DNA from: Lachnospira sp. UBA3212
GTDB lineage: Bacteria > Bacillota > Clostridia > Lachnospirales > Lachnospiraceae
Length of the DNA stretch: 64,000 bases
NCBI GenBank assembly: GCA_002363615.1
Contig: DEWK01000015.1
Location: forward strand, 1 to 64,000
Reading direction: 5' to 3'
Positions 51,374-60,306 of the stretch are shown piece by piece. Each line of letters begins with the position of its first letter. Position 1 is the stretch's first letter. A model generated the notes under the pieces. It made no database searches. It saw only the letters and a program-made list of their open reading frames with translations, and was not told where the DNA came from. Position numbers and translations under genes: made by a program.

Positions 51374-53506
51374 ATGAAAAAGAAATTGAAAAAAGGTATC
51401 GCCCTGTCACTGGCAGCGGCGATGGTGTGTGGAACACCAATTGTAGCAAGTGCAGATTCTGCAGCTACTACAATTGAGTTACCATCAAGTGGATTATTGT
51501 ATGCGTTTGATTTCAGTGATTCCACTATAACGAATAAGGGTTCGGTTGGAGGAACAGGTACGATTGTAGGTGGTGGTTCTATAACGAATGGATATTTTGA
51601 TAATGCATCAACAGCTGACCTTGCAACAAAGCGTGTCAATTATCTGTCACTTCCTAATGCTAACGATGTTGCAAAGGATATCAATACATCTGCTAACAAG
51701 GGATTGACTTTCTCGACAAAGATTAAGTTAGTTACAGATAAGTATTCTGTTTGGTCACCTATTTTTGTAATGAATTCTACAAGTAATCCTACATCATGGC
51801 CTGTATTTGCGGCAGAACTTAGAGGAACTGCAGTTTGGAATGCAGCAGGATGGTTTAATGGTGATAATACCAATATGAATACTGTACTTGGTGGCTTATC
51901 TACAGAAAAATGGGTTACTCTTACTATTGTAGCTAATGGTAACGAGGGAGAGACCGGTAAAATCTATACATATGTAGATGGAACACTTATGAATTCCACA
52001 GATATCCAGGCTTTCAGTACTGATGATAATAGTATCTTAGGAATTTTAAGTGCAGGTTCAGAGACCTTCTTCCAGGGAGTAGATACCGCTATGCTTGGTG
52101 CTGGACAGCCATACGACTGGAATGATCCTGATGCACAGGTTCTTTATGACGATGTGCTTTTATATGATTCTGCCTTAACAAGTAATCAGATTCGTTTATT
52201 GGCTGAAGCGTCAGATCCTGTAAATGCTGCAGTAGCATATACAAAGGACAGTAATGCTTATACTACAGAAGAGCAGGAAGCAATGACAGATGCAGAGACT
52301 GTTATTGCAAATATTTTAAGTAATCCAACGGATACAGATGATGTTGTAAGTGTATCAAGTGATATGACATCATTAGATGACTCAGTTAGTGCTGGAAATT
52401 TCTGGACTGATTTCTCAGATTATTATCAATTTACCGGTGATTTTACAGCAAGATTTTCTGTAACAGTAGATAGCAAACTTGCAAGTAATGTTTGGAACGG
52501 CCCATTAGTTGCTGTGACGAATGCATATGAACGTGTAGAGTCAAGTTATTATACAGAATATCTTAGAATGAGAATTGATGATTACGGATGGACGAACTCA
52601 AATCCAGGAACTGTAAAAATAGTCGATACTGCTACTTCAATGACGGGAATGAATGGCTTAGAGGATAACGGATTTTCTACCTCAGATTCATCGAATGATG
52701 CAGTAGCATGTTCTGATATTTCCGGAACATTTGATGAGGGTGACGTGATTGAGTATGTGATCAGCAGAGCAGGCGATAAGGTTAAAGTGATGGAAATCTT
52801 AACGGATGGTACGAATAAGTATAACCAGTGGGCAATTGTAGATTACACAGATACAACGCTTCAGATTTACTTCAGTACTGACCAGTGCGGATTTACAGTT
52901 AATTCGATCGAATATTCAGCAGAATCTGATATTACCGGATATCGTGGAACAGATGCAGGAAACCACGAAACTTCAACCTACACCGCACCAACTAAGTCTG
53001 GTTATATCTTTGCAGGTTGGTATTCAGATTCAAATTATGAAACACCAATCGCAAGCACAACAACGACTGGAACTGCATATCCTAAGTTTGTAAGTAATTC
53101 ACTTCTTACAGTTAAGGGTCAGTTAGCAGCAGCTACAACAGCTGAATCAGATACAACATCACTTCGAGTATTTACTGCAGTTGATTCCTTAAACTATCAG
53201 AAGGTTACCTTAGATATTAGTTATACTCTTTCAGGTACAGATACTGCTAAGAATAAGTCTGTCACATTAACTACAGCTTATGCAAGTGTAAAGTCTTGGA
53301 ATGGAACAGCAGATGAAGTATTATCAGCAGCAGCCGTATTTGGTTCAAGCGATGCAGCCTATTTACTTCCACTTAAGTTAACTAATATTAAGAATGCAGA
53401 TTTTAATACAGACTTTACATTTACGCCATCTTATGTTACAACTGATGGTACAACCGTAACTGGTTCAGCAAGAACAATTAAAATTAGTGACGTTCTTGCA
53501 GCATAA
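51374..53506 (+). CDS. Secreted LamG-like protein with shared C-terminal module (copy 1)
   Basis: 710 aa with AAAGGAGG upstream. Signal peptide (about 1-28, cut after VASA). A concanavalin-like/LamG domain (about 35-280) contains LTIVANGNEG and a VDGTLMNST strand. A middle beta-rich domain (about 330-520, GDFTARFSVTVDS, IEYVISRAGD) is followed by an InlB-type repeat (TAPTKSGYIFAGWYSD, about 540-575). The last 130 residues end in TTVTGSARTIK. The two last parts recur in the 55429 and 57528 proteins. There is no LPxTG or SLH motif, so anchoring is unexplained. A carbohydrate-binding role is likely. It starts a transcript shared with the 44-aa peptide. Confidence 0.8.
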   Translation: MKKKLKKGIALSLAAAMVCGTPIVASADSAATTIELPSSGLLYAFDFSDSTITNKGSVGGTGTIVGGGSITNGYFDNASTADLATKRVNYLSLPNANDVAKDINTSANKGLTFSTKIKLVTDKYSVWSPIFVMNSTSNPTSWPVFAAELRGTAVWNAAGWFNGDNTNMNTVLGGLSTEKWVTLTIVANGNEGETGKIYTYVDGTLMNSTDIQAFSTDDNSILGILSAGSETFFQGVDTAMLGAGQPYDWNDPDAQVLYDDVLLYDSALTSNQIRLLAEASDPVNAAVAYTKDSNAYTTEEQEAMTDAETVIANILSNPTDTDDVVSVSSDMTSLDDSVSAGNFWTDFSDYYQFTGDFTARFSVTVDSKLASNVWNGPLVAVTNAYERVESSYYTEYLRMRIDDYGWTNSNPGTVKIVDTATSMTGMNGLEDNGFSTSDSSNDAVACSDISGTFDEGDVIEYVISRAGDKVKVMEILTDGTNKYNQWAIVDYTDTTLQIYFSTDQCGFTVNSIEYSAESDITGYRGTDAGNHETSTYTAPTKSGYIFAGWYSDSNYETPIASTTTTGTAYPKFVSNSLLTVKGQLAAATTAESDTTSLRVFTAVDSLNYQKVTLDISYTLSGTDTAKNKSVTLTTAYASVKSWNGTADEVLSAAAVFGSSDAAYLLPLKLTNIKNADFNTDFTFTPSYVTTDGTTVTGSARTIKISDVLAA

Positions 53507-53541
53507 TAAAGAATGAATTAGTAAAAAACAAGGAGGATGAC

Positions 53542-53676
53542 ATGAATAAATTCGAATATGAAGAGCCAAAGATGGACGTAATCAAGTTAGGAAATATGGA
53601 TGTAATTGTTACAAGTGGTCTTACACAGGGAGATCCAATCCAAGATCCAGAACCAGAAATCGATATCAACGATTAA
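53542..53676 (+). CDS. 44-residue peptide with YxxP leader-like motif, possible modified-peptide precursor
   Basis: The ATG has a perfect AAGGAGG 5 bases upstream, 35 bases after the LamG-like gene and just before a strong terminator, so it is the last gene of that transcript. The peptide has Y6-x-x-P9-x-M11, then LG (16-17), DVIVTSG (20-26) and a very acidic tail (QGDPIQDPEPEIDIND) without Cys. The Y-x-x-P-x-L...G...T-x-G order is the leader pattern bound by PqqD-like RRE proteins in lasso peptide systems. A PqqD-like protein and an HPr-kinase-like protein are encoded 0.7-1.5 kb downstream. Modification is inferred; candidate sites are T24, S25 and T28. It could instead be a small regulatory protein. 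Confidence 0.7.
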   Translation: MNKFEYEEPKMDVIKLGNMDVIVTSGLTQGDPIQDPEPEIDIND

Positions 53677-53688
53677 TCTAAGATGATT

Positions 53689-53727
53689 AAGTCCCAGCTG
53701 GACCAATTTCCAGCTGGGACTTTTCGC
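53689..53727 (+). terminator. Strong intrinsic terminator/attenuator between the peptide and lipoprotein genes
   Basis: AAGTCCCAGCTGG (53689-53701) and CCAGCTGGGACTT (53710-53722) form a perfect 13-bp stem followed by TTCGCTTT. No promoter is visible between it and the lipoprotein gene, so the downstream genes probably depend on read-through, giving a high ratio of peptide to modification proteins. Confidence 0.88.
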
Positions 53728-53754
53728 TTTCGAGAGAAAAGGAAGGAAGTTAAG

Positions 53755-54309
53755 ATGAAAAATAGGGTGAGAGCGCTGATTGGCCTGATGATGCTTACAC
53801 TTGCTTTAGGGGCAACCGCTTGTGGCGGGAAAAAAAGTACTTCAGAAAAAAAGACAAGCACAAAGGAAGAAGCGACCACAATTTTGGAAACAGAATCCGG
53901 AGCTAGTGAAGGAGAGGAGGCAACCCTGGAGGTGCCCCAGGAGGATGCCGCACAGGAAACAGAAACCAATGAGGAGGGAGAGGTAATTGCAGTGAAGGAT
54001 TCAGACTCCGGAATCGAGGTTCAGGTAGATGTTTCTGCCCAGGACTCTTCTGAGGAGTCTACGGAAGCATCGAAAAAATCGAATAGCAAAAAGAAGAAAA
54101 AGAGTAAGTCAAAGAAATCAAGTTCTTCGTCTGACACTTCATCAGATTCATCTTCCGGATCGTCAAACTCTTCCGATAGTCAGTCGGATTCCTCAGGGGG
54201 TACCCTGATTGATGGCGGAAATTTGGATGGAACGGAAGAGGAAGAAACCACAAAGGCTTCGGAGAATGGTGAAACCTCCACGGAAGAGAAGTGGGGAAGA
54301 ATTTTCTAG
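53755..54309 (+). CDS. Low-complexity Ser/Lys/Glu-rich lipoprotein
   Basis: 184 aa from the ATG at 53755 with AAGGAAG upstream; an ATG 24 codons earlier lies in the terminator hairpin and is unlikely. Lipoprotein signal with lipobox ATAC (C23). The mature part is almost entirely low complexity: Glu/Thr-rich, then Ser/Lys runs (KKKKKSKSKKSSSSSD), then GGTLIDGGNLDGTEEE. It ends KWGRIF. No folded domain is visible. It could be a wall-spanning spacer or a substrate of modification on serine. It lies 23 bases before the kinase-like gene, so they are likely co-transcribed. Confidence 0.7.
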   Translation: MKNRVRALIGLMMLTLALGATACGGKKSTSEKKTSTKEEATTILETESGASEGEEATLEVPQEDAAQETETNEEGEVIAVKDSDSGIEVQVDVSAQDSSEESTEASKKSNSKKKKKSKSKKSSSSSDTSSDSSSGSSNSSDSQSDSSGGTLIDGGNLDGTEEEETTKASENGETSTEEKWGRIF

Positions 54310-54332
54310 AGGATTGTTAGAGAGGAAGCAAG

Positions 54333-55094
54333 ATGGAACTGAAAGAGCATTTTTATATGCGAGTAGCAGACTTGGACTGGGAAATCTATGCTGAGAATCA
54401 GGATGTTGTAAGGTATACCAAGGAGTATCAGATCAAAGAGGAAGAGGCAAGACAAGCAATTCCCATTAAGATGACGGAAGAAAAAATCGCCCGTGCCTGC
54501 AAGGATCAACCGGAATTTCCTCGGGATATGAATGAGACCACGGCTATTCATAGGGAGATGGGAGAGATTCTTCCCAAAAAAGAGAGAATACTTTTTCATG
54601 GGGCAGTAGTATCTTTTTTAGGGGAGGGAATATTATTTACTGCCAGAAGCGGAGTAGGAAAGTCCACTCATGTGAAGTTGTGGAAGAAATACCTGGGGGA
54701 TGCGGTGGAAATCGTGAATGGAGACAAGCCAATTCTACAGGTGAAGGATGATAGCTGCTTTGTTTATGGGACTCCATGGGCCGGAAAAGAAGGCTGGCAG
54801 AAGAATTGCAAAAGGGAATTAAAGCGTATTTGCATTGTGACACGGGGAAAGGAGAATAAGATTCGCAAACTGGAAAGCAAGGATGCCTTAACTACCTTGC
54901 TTAGTCAGTTTTATCTTCCGGAAAATCAGGAAGGGGCGATGTTAAGTATTTCCCTATTGGATCAACTTCTAAAAAATCTTCCGGTTTATGAATTATCCTG
55001 CAATATCAGTAAGGAGGCTGTGGAAGTATGTTTGGAGGGAATGACAGGCTATAAGCTAAAAGATTTAAACGAGAGTGAGGACGACAGAAGATGA
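54333..55094 (+). CDS. HPr-kinase-like ATPase of a peptide-modification type cluster
   Basis: 253 aa with GAGGAAG upstream. It shows an HprK-like P-loop fold: Walker A ARSGVGKST (about 104-112), NGDKPIL (129-135) and GTPWAGKEGW (146-155). It lacks the N-terminal domain of true HprK and the usual HPr-related context. Proteins of this form (as in the paeninodin cluster) phosphorylate a serine on a precursor peptide. It overlaps the PqqD-like gene by 4 bases, so the two products are made together. The candidate substrate is the 44-aa peptide or the Ser-rich lipoprotein; both are inference. Confidence 0.82.
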   Translation: MELKEHFYMRVADLDWEIYAENQDVVRYTKEYQIKEEEARQAIPIKMTEEKIARACKDQPEFPRDMNETTAIHREMGEILPKKERILFHGAVVSFLGEGILFTARSGVGKSTHVKLWKKYLGDAVEIVNGDKPILQVKDDSCFVYGTPWAGKEGWQKNCKRELKRICIVTRGKENKIRKLESKDALTTLLSQFYLPENQEGAMLSISLLDQLLKNLPVYELSCNISKEAVEVCLEGMTGYKLKDLNESEDDRR

Positions 55095-55354
55095 AGATAA
55101 AAGAAGGATTTGTCTTAAGAGAATTAGCGGGACAGTATGTGGTAATTGCAACAGGAGAGGCAAGCAAATACTTTCATGGGATGGTCAAACTAAATCAGGT
55201 AGGGGGAGAAATTTGGAAAGGTTTAGAGAAAGGAAAAACCAAGGAAGAAGTAGCAAGGGAGATTGCAAACCACTACGAGGTCAGTGAAGAAAAGTCCTTG
55301 CAAGACGTGGAACATTTGATCAATCAGATGAAAAAAGAGGGTTTTTTTGAGTAG
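55091..55354 (+). CDS. PqqD-family peptide-binding protein
   Basis: 87 aa, ATGA overlap with the kinase-like gene. Winged-helix PqqD/RRE fold: an N-terminal beta part (GFVLRELAGQYVVIATG), then LNQVGGEIWKGLEKGKTKEEVAREI and a C-terminal helix. In RiPP systems such proteins bind the leader of the precursor and hand it to modifying enzymes. Here the only adjacent enzyme is the HPr-kinase-like protein. Confidence 0.9.
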   Translation: MKIKEGFVLRELAGQYVVIATGEASKYFHGMVKLNQVGGEIWKGLEKGKTKEEVAREIANHYEVSEEKSLQDVEHLINQMKKEGFFE

Positions 55355-55428
55355 AAAAATAGGTGTTTATGTGGTAGATTTAAGACAGTTATAATTTAAG
55401 TTACACTGAAAAAGAAAAGGAGGTATTC

Positions 55429-57471
55429 ATGAGAAAAAACATGAAGAAGGCGATTGCCCTAACCCTGGCAACGAGTATGACAATGGCAACACCGATTGCG
55501 GTTGGAGCAGCCGATATTGACCTTAATATTGAGGAAGTCACACCATATGTGGAGTTGACATTTGATGGGACAACCAGTGAAACCACCTATACAGAGGATG
55601 GCGTTGACTTTACCCTCTTTGGTGATGCAAGCGTGGTGGCAGATCCGGATGATTCTACCAATCAGGTACTTGCATTGTCTCCAAACCTTACCGGTACGGA
55701 CAGTTCGGTGGGAGTCAGTTATATTTCATCCGCACTCGGAGCTTATTCTAGCGAATTACTCATGACACTTAAAACTGCTCAGGCAGTTACAGTAAGCATG
55801 AAAGTTCGCCCAACGGTTCAATATTCGGATTGGAATTATCTTTTTAAACTTGGTTATGGAAAAGATGAGGATACAGAGATTGGATATTGCTATCTTGATG
55901 GAACCACAGGGTTTATTCAAAGAATGGATTCCGGTAATAATTATCTGGCTTACTACCCGGGAGGCGGCTGGGTGGATGGCAATCCAGTAGATAGCAAGTA
56001 TAACTACTTCAACAAGTATGGGAATGCAAATCGTTGGTACACCTTGACTTATGTTTATACAAGTACCCAGGTTAGTGTTTATGTAGATGGTCAGTTAACC
56101 GTAGAACAAACAGCAGATTGTTCAGATTTTGATACTATCCTTACAGGTGTTTCCATGGGATCTCTTACCATTGGAGCCGGAGCATCCTTAGATGATGGAA
56201 ATTGTTATACCGGATATGTGGATGATTTCCAGATTTATGCAAACGCTCTTGATGCGGATGACCTCTCTTATATTGTGGATACCAATGGTACAGATGAAAG
56301 TCTTAATCCGGTTGTATTATTGGACGCTAGCACCGATATTGGTGAAGTAGTGGAAAGTGGAGGATTCTTTGCAAATAGTTCAAGTGATTATGCTTTCAGC
56401 GGGGATTTCACTGCTAGATTTGCCATGACAATCCGTGATTCCGGTCAGTACACAACTGTGGACAACGAAAAAACAGAAAGCAATCAGTTCTATTATGCTC
56501 CGATTGCAGTAGTAACTACCGATGAAGCTCGTAGTTCTGCTTCTGAATATCTTGTTATGAGAACGGATAACTGGGCATGGGGAAGTGCTTTTAATGAAGG
56601 TACAGCTGCCTTTATCCGTGATGCCAACGACTTGGAGTATAACGGTTGGGTAGATTCGGATTCAGCCAATGATGCAAGTGCATCTTCAGATCCTGCCACT
56701 GATATTTATGGTCAGTATGATGGCGCAAGCGTTGAATATGTGATTTCAAGAGCAGGAGATTGTGTGAAGGTACTTGAAAAGTTCACACCTGCCGGAAGTT
56801 CTGAAAGTTATGATCAGTATACAATTATCCAGGTTACAACAGGGGAGGATATTCGATTATACTTCACCTCTGAATATTGTAGCTATGCAATTAATTCTGC
56901 ATCATTTACCGGGGCCAGTGATATTACCGGTTATAGAGGTTCCGATGTAAATTCCGGCAAAGATTACTATACCGCTCCAACTAAGAGTGGTTATGTATTT
57001 GCCGGATGGTATCAGGATGCAAACTATGAGGAAGCAGTTAGCTCAAGTACTGTATCAGGAACCGCTTATCCTAAGTTTGTAGATGATGAAGTACTGACCA
57101 TTAAAGCTCAGGTGACTGCAGAAACTACTGCAACAAGTGAATCAACGAATTTAAGAGTGATTACAGGGGTGGATACCTTAAACTATTCAAAGATTATGAT
57201 TCATGTCAGTGCAACTTTGGCCAGTAGCAAGGTAATCGATAAGTCGATTACTACCAGCAGGGTATATACACAGGTTCGTACACCATCTGGTTTGGTTGAT
57301 GTATCTGAAGTTTTTGGAAGTCCGGTAACCTATGCTACCTCTGTTGTATTATCTAATATTCAACAGGCAGATTTTTCAACAAACTTTACCATTACCCCTT
57401 CCGTTGTTACTCTTGATGGAACAACCGTTACCGGAACTACAAGAGTCTTGACTCCTAGCGAAGGGTTTTAA
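55429..57471 (+). CDS. Secreted LamG-like protein with shared C-terminal module (copy 2)
   Basis: 680 aa with AGGAGG upstream and TATAAT at 55390-55395. Signal peptide about 1-28 (VGAA). LamG-like domain (about 38-285, VTVSMKVRPTVQYSDWNYLFKLG, VYVDGQLTVEQ, GYVDDFQIYANAL). A middle domain parallels copy 1 (GDFTARFAMTIRDSG, VEYVISRAGD). The InlB-type repeat (TAPTKSGYVFAGWYQD) and terminal 130-residue domain end in TTVTGTTRVLTPSEGF. It is clearly a paralogue of the 51374 protein. It is probably co-transcribed with the GH43 gene 56 bases downstream. It likely binds plant glycans; no catalytic motif is seen. Confidence 0.8.
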   Translation: MRKNMKKAIALTLATSMTMATPIAVGAADIDLNIEEVTPYVELTFDGTTSETTYTEDGVDFTLFGDASVVADPDDSTNQVLALSPNLTGTDSSVGVSYISSALGAYSSELLMTLKTAQAVTVSMKVRPTVQYSDWNYLFKLGYGKDEDTEIGYCYLDGTTGFIQRMDSGNNYLAYYPGGGWVDGNPVDSKYNYFNKYGNANRWYTLTYVYTSTQVSVYVDGQLTVEQTADCSDFDTILTGVSMGSLTIGAGASLDDGNCYTGYVDDFQIYANALDADDLSYIVDTNGTDESLNPVVLLDASTDIGEVVESGGFFANSSSDYAFSGDFTARFAMTIRDSGQYTTVDNEKTESNQFYYAPIAVVTTDEARSSASEYLVMRTDNWAWGSAFNEGTAAFIRDANDLEYNGWVDSDSANDASASSDPATDIYGQYDGASVEYVISRAGDCVKVLEKFTPAGSSESYDQYTIIQVTTGEDIRLYFTSEYCSYAINSASFTGASDITGYRGSDVNSGKDYYTAPTKSGYVFAGWYQDANYEEAVSSSTVSGTAYPKFVDDEVLTIKAQVTAETTATSESTNLRVITGVDTLNYSKIMIHVSATLASSKVIDKSITTSRVYTQVRTPSGLVDVSEVFGSPVTYATSVVLSNIQQADFSTNFTITPSVVTLDGTTVTGTTRVLTPSEGF

Positions 57472-57527
57472 GAATTTGGTAATTAACGTATTATAAAAGG
57501 CAAATAATTACAAAGAAAGGAAAAAGA

Positions 57528-60239
57528 ATGAAGAAAAATATAAAGAAAATCATTGCAGCACTTGCAGCAATGTCGATGACTTTTTCTGGCTTGTTGATTG
57601 CGGAAAAACCGGAAGTGGCAGATGCAGCGACCCCTGGGGTTTCTGTCCATGATCCATCTATTGTAAAGGGAGATGATGGATACTATTATGTCTTTGGTTC
57701 CCATATGGCATGGGCGAAAAGTTCAGATATGATTCATTGGACTTCTTTTACCAATAATATCAACACAGATTATGAAACTCTTTTTGCAGACGCTTTTGAG
57801 TGGGCTGCTAACGGTGATTCAGTATATGCACCAAGCGGAAATTTATGGGCGCCGGATGTCATTTACAACGAATCCCTTGGCAAATGGACCATGTATATGA
57901 GTATCAATGGTTGTTCTTGGAATTCATCTATTGTTCTTTTAACGGCAGATACTCTTGATGGAGACTGGACCTATGTAGGACCGGTTGTTTACTCAGGATT
58001 TAACGGAAATACCTCGGGAGATTATTCATTTACAAAGACGGATTATACTCAGGCAACCGGCGATACAAGCTTGAATTCCCGATATATTACCACTGCAACT
58101 AATTATTATGACGGTACAACTGCATGTAGTGCTTCTACTTGGAATGTAAGCTATGGTGCACATGCCATCGATCCTTGTGTAAAGTATGATGAGAATGGAG
58201 ATCTTTGGATGTCCTATGGCTCATGGTCTGGTGGTATTTATTTACTAAAATTAGACAAAGCGACCGGACTTCGTGATTATACCGCTTCTTACACTTATGA
58301 TACCGATTATAATGATGGTTATGCATCAGATCCATATATGGGATATCATATTGCAGGTGGTTATAGAATATCAGGAGAGGCCTCTTACCTGATGAATGTT
58401 GGTAATTACTGGTATCTCTTTATTTCTTATGGTTACTTGTCTTCTACCGGTGGATACAATATGAGAGTATTCCGCTCTTCGAAAGGTATTAAGGGACCAT
58501 ACTTAGATCAGAGTGGTTCATCTAGTGTAAATCTTTATTCTACGGGTAACGATTATTCTAATGTGAATGGAGATATTGGTTATAAGATTTTAGGTAATTA
58601 CAAGTGGTCAGATGATAGGATTATGGCTAAGGGAGAGGTTGCTCAGGGTCATAACTCAGCTTTTGTAGATTCCGATGGTAAGATGTATTTGGTCTACCAT
58701 ACCAGATATGATGATGGAACAGAAGGGCACAATCTTCGTGTAAACCAGATGTATCTGGATAGCAAGGGATGGTTAGAGGCTTCTCCTGCACCATATGCCG
58801 GTGAAACCTTATCGACAACTGCGATAACAGCTTCACAGGTTGCAGGAACCTATGAAGTGGTTGATCACGATCCAAATAATCTTGATTACGAAAAACGAGC
58901 ATTGGCTAGCACTTATACCTTAAATTTCAGCATAGACGGAAAAATCTATGATGGAAGTAAGAATGTAGGTACGTGGGCGGTATCAGGCACTAATTATATT
59001 ACCTTTACCATAGCTGGAGTAAGTAACTGGGCAGGAGAAGAATTCAAGGGTGTTTTGGTTCCCGGAGTTTTAGGAGATAAAACGGTTCTTACCTTCTCTG
59101 CTAGTGAAGCGGATTATGATACTGCTATGTGGGGTAGAAAACTTGACGTTTATGATTACGCAAATTATACAGAGAATTCTTATAATGAGACAGTAACCAT
59201 TGGCCCAGCGTTCACAAATCGTTCTACCAACATTCCAACCAAGGGAGACTTTACCTTAGAATACACCTTACATGTAAATGCATATAATTCAATCAATCAG
59301 AATGCCTTTGAGAATGTGGCCTTTGAGATTTTCTCAGAAGATGGTTCATCATGTTTTACTGCTGTATGTAATGGTGGCTACTGGTTCTGGTCAGGAAGTG
59401 GAAACAATACCGGATGGAATACCAGTGATGTTGTATTTACCCAAAATACTTGTTCTGATAGTTCGGTATTTGAAGATACGGATCTGAATCTTATAATTAA
59501 AAAGAGCGGTGCAAACTTAACGATTAAGGGTTATGTTCCAGGTTCCGATACTGCTGTATGGAATGTATCTGTTACAGGTAATGAAGAATTTGCGAATGGT
59601 ACATCCTATGATGTACACTTGACCGGAGAGTACACCGACTTAACGGAAATTACAGTGGTAGAAAATACTACCAGTGTGTCATACAATGACATTTCAAGTT
59701 ATAGAAGCGCTACCGGTTATACAGCTCCAAGCATGGATGGTATGATTTTTGGAGGATGGTATTCGGATCAAGAACTTACCACTCCACTTTCATCAGATAC
59801 AACCAGTGGATCCGCTTATGCTAAGTTTGTAAGTGATCAGCTTCTTACTGTAAAGGCCCAGCTTGCTGCCACAACCAACGCAAATAGCGTAAGTTCCAGT
59901 CTTCGTATCTTAACAGCAGTTGATGATGATGACTATGCAAAGATTGGCTACAAGATTTCATACAAGTTACAGGGAAGAAAAAAGACCTCAAACCTGGATG
60001 TAACCGCAAGCACTTTGATTGACAAGGTAAATGTTACTACCTATGAAGGAACTTCTGAATATTCGGTAGGACAGGCATTTGGTGATGGAAAAGCAAAGTA
60101 TTCTGCACCGCTTGTAATTAATGGCATTTCCAATAGCAATTTTGAAACTGCATTTACGGTAACCCCATATGCTGTAACAGCGGATGGAACTACGGTAACC
60201 GGAACTGCCAGAGTTTTAACTATCGCAGAAGCATTATAA
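57528..60239 (+). CDS. Secreted GH43 endo-arabinanase with shared C-terminal module
   Basis: 903 aa with AAGGAAA upstream. Signal peptide about 1-33 (ADAA). Five-bladed GH43 domain (about 38-420): HDPSIV (D42, base), LWAPDV, AIDPCV (D215) and RISGEASYL (E284, acid). An arabinanase C-terminal beta-barrel domain follows (about 425-545, RALASTYTLNFS, AMWGRKL). Next a LamG-like domain (about 565-725), then the InlB-type repeat (TAPSMDGMIFGGWYSD) and the terminal domain ending in TTVTGTARVLTIAEAL, shared with the two LamG proteins. It cleaves alpha-1,5-arabinan, probably supplying arabino-oligosaccharides. Surface attachment through the shared module is inferred. Confidence 0.9.
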   Translation: MKKNIKKIIAALAAMSMTFSGLLIAEKPEVADAATPGVSVHDPSIVKGDDGYYYVFGSHMAWAKSSDMIHWTSFTNNINTDYETLFADAFEWAANGDSVYAPSGNLWAPDVIYNESLGKWTMYMSINGCSWNSSIVLLTADTLDGDWTYVGPVVYSGFNGNTSGDYSFTKTDYTQATGDTSLNSRYITTATNYYDGTTACSASTWNVSYGAHAIDPCVKYDENGDLWMSYGSWSGGIYLLKLDKATGLRDYTASYTYDTDYNDGYASDPYMGYHIAGGYRISGEASYLMNVGNYWYLFISYGYLSSTGGYNMRVFRSSKGIKGPYLDQSGSSSVNLYSTGNDYSNVNGDIGYKILGNYKWSDDRIMAKGEVAQGHNSAFVDSDGKMYLVYHTRYDDGTEGHNLRVNQMYLDSKGWLEASPAPYAGETLSTTAITASQVAGTYEVVDHDPNNLDYEKRALASTYTLNFSIDGKIYDGSKNVGTWAVSGTNYITFTIAGVSNWAGEEFKGVLVPGVLGDKTVLTFSASEADYDTAMWGRKLDVYDYANYTENSYNETVTIGPAFTNRSTNIPTKGDFTLEYTLHVNAYNSINQNAFENVAFEIFSEDGSSCFTAVCNGGYWFWSGSGNNTGWNTSDVVFTQNTCSDSSVFEDTDLNLIIKKSGANLTIKGYVPGSDTAVWNVSVTGNEEFANGTSYDVHLTGEYTDLTEITVVENTTSVSYNDISSYRSATGYTAPSMDGMIFGGWYSDQELTTPLSSDTTSGSAYAKFVSDQLLTVKAQLAATTNANSVSSSLRILTAVDDDDYAKIGYKISYKLQGRKKTSNLDVTASTLIDKVNVTTYEGTSEYSVGQAFGDGKAKYSAPLVINGISNSNFETAFTVTPYAVTADGTTVTGTARVLTIAEAL

Positions 60240-60244
60240 AATTA

Positions 60245-60273
60245 TTTCAATTCCCATAAATCTTTGGTATAAT
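60245..60273 (+). promoter_or_regulatory. Predicted promoter of the peptidase-nucleotidyltransferase gene
   Basis: TTTCAA (60245-60250), 17 bases, TATAAT (60268-60273), about 35 bases before the start codon. Confidence 0.5.
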
Positions 60274-60306
60274 CGTCTTGAATAAGTTTAAAGGATGAGA
60301 GAAGAT

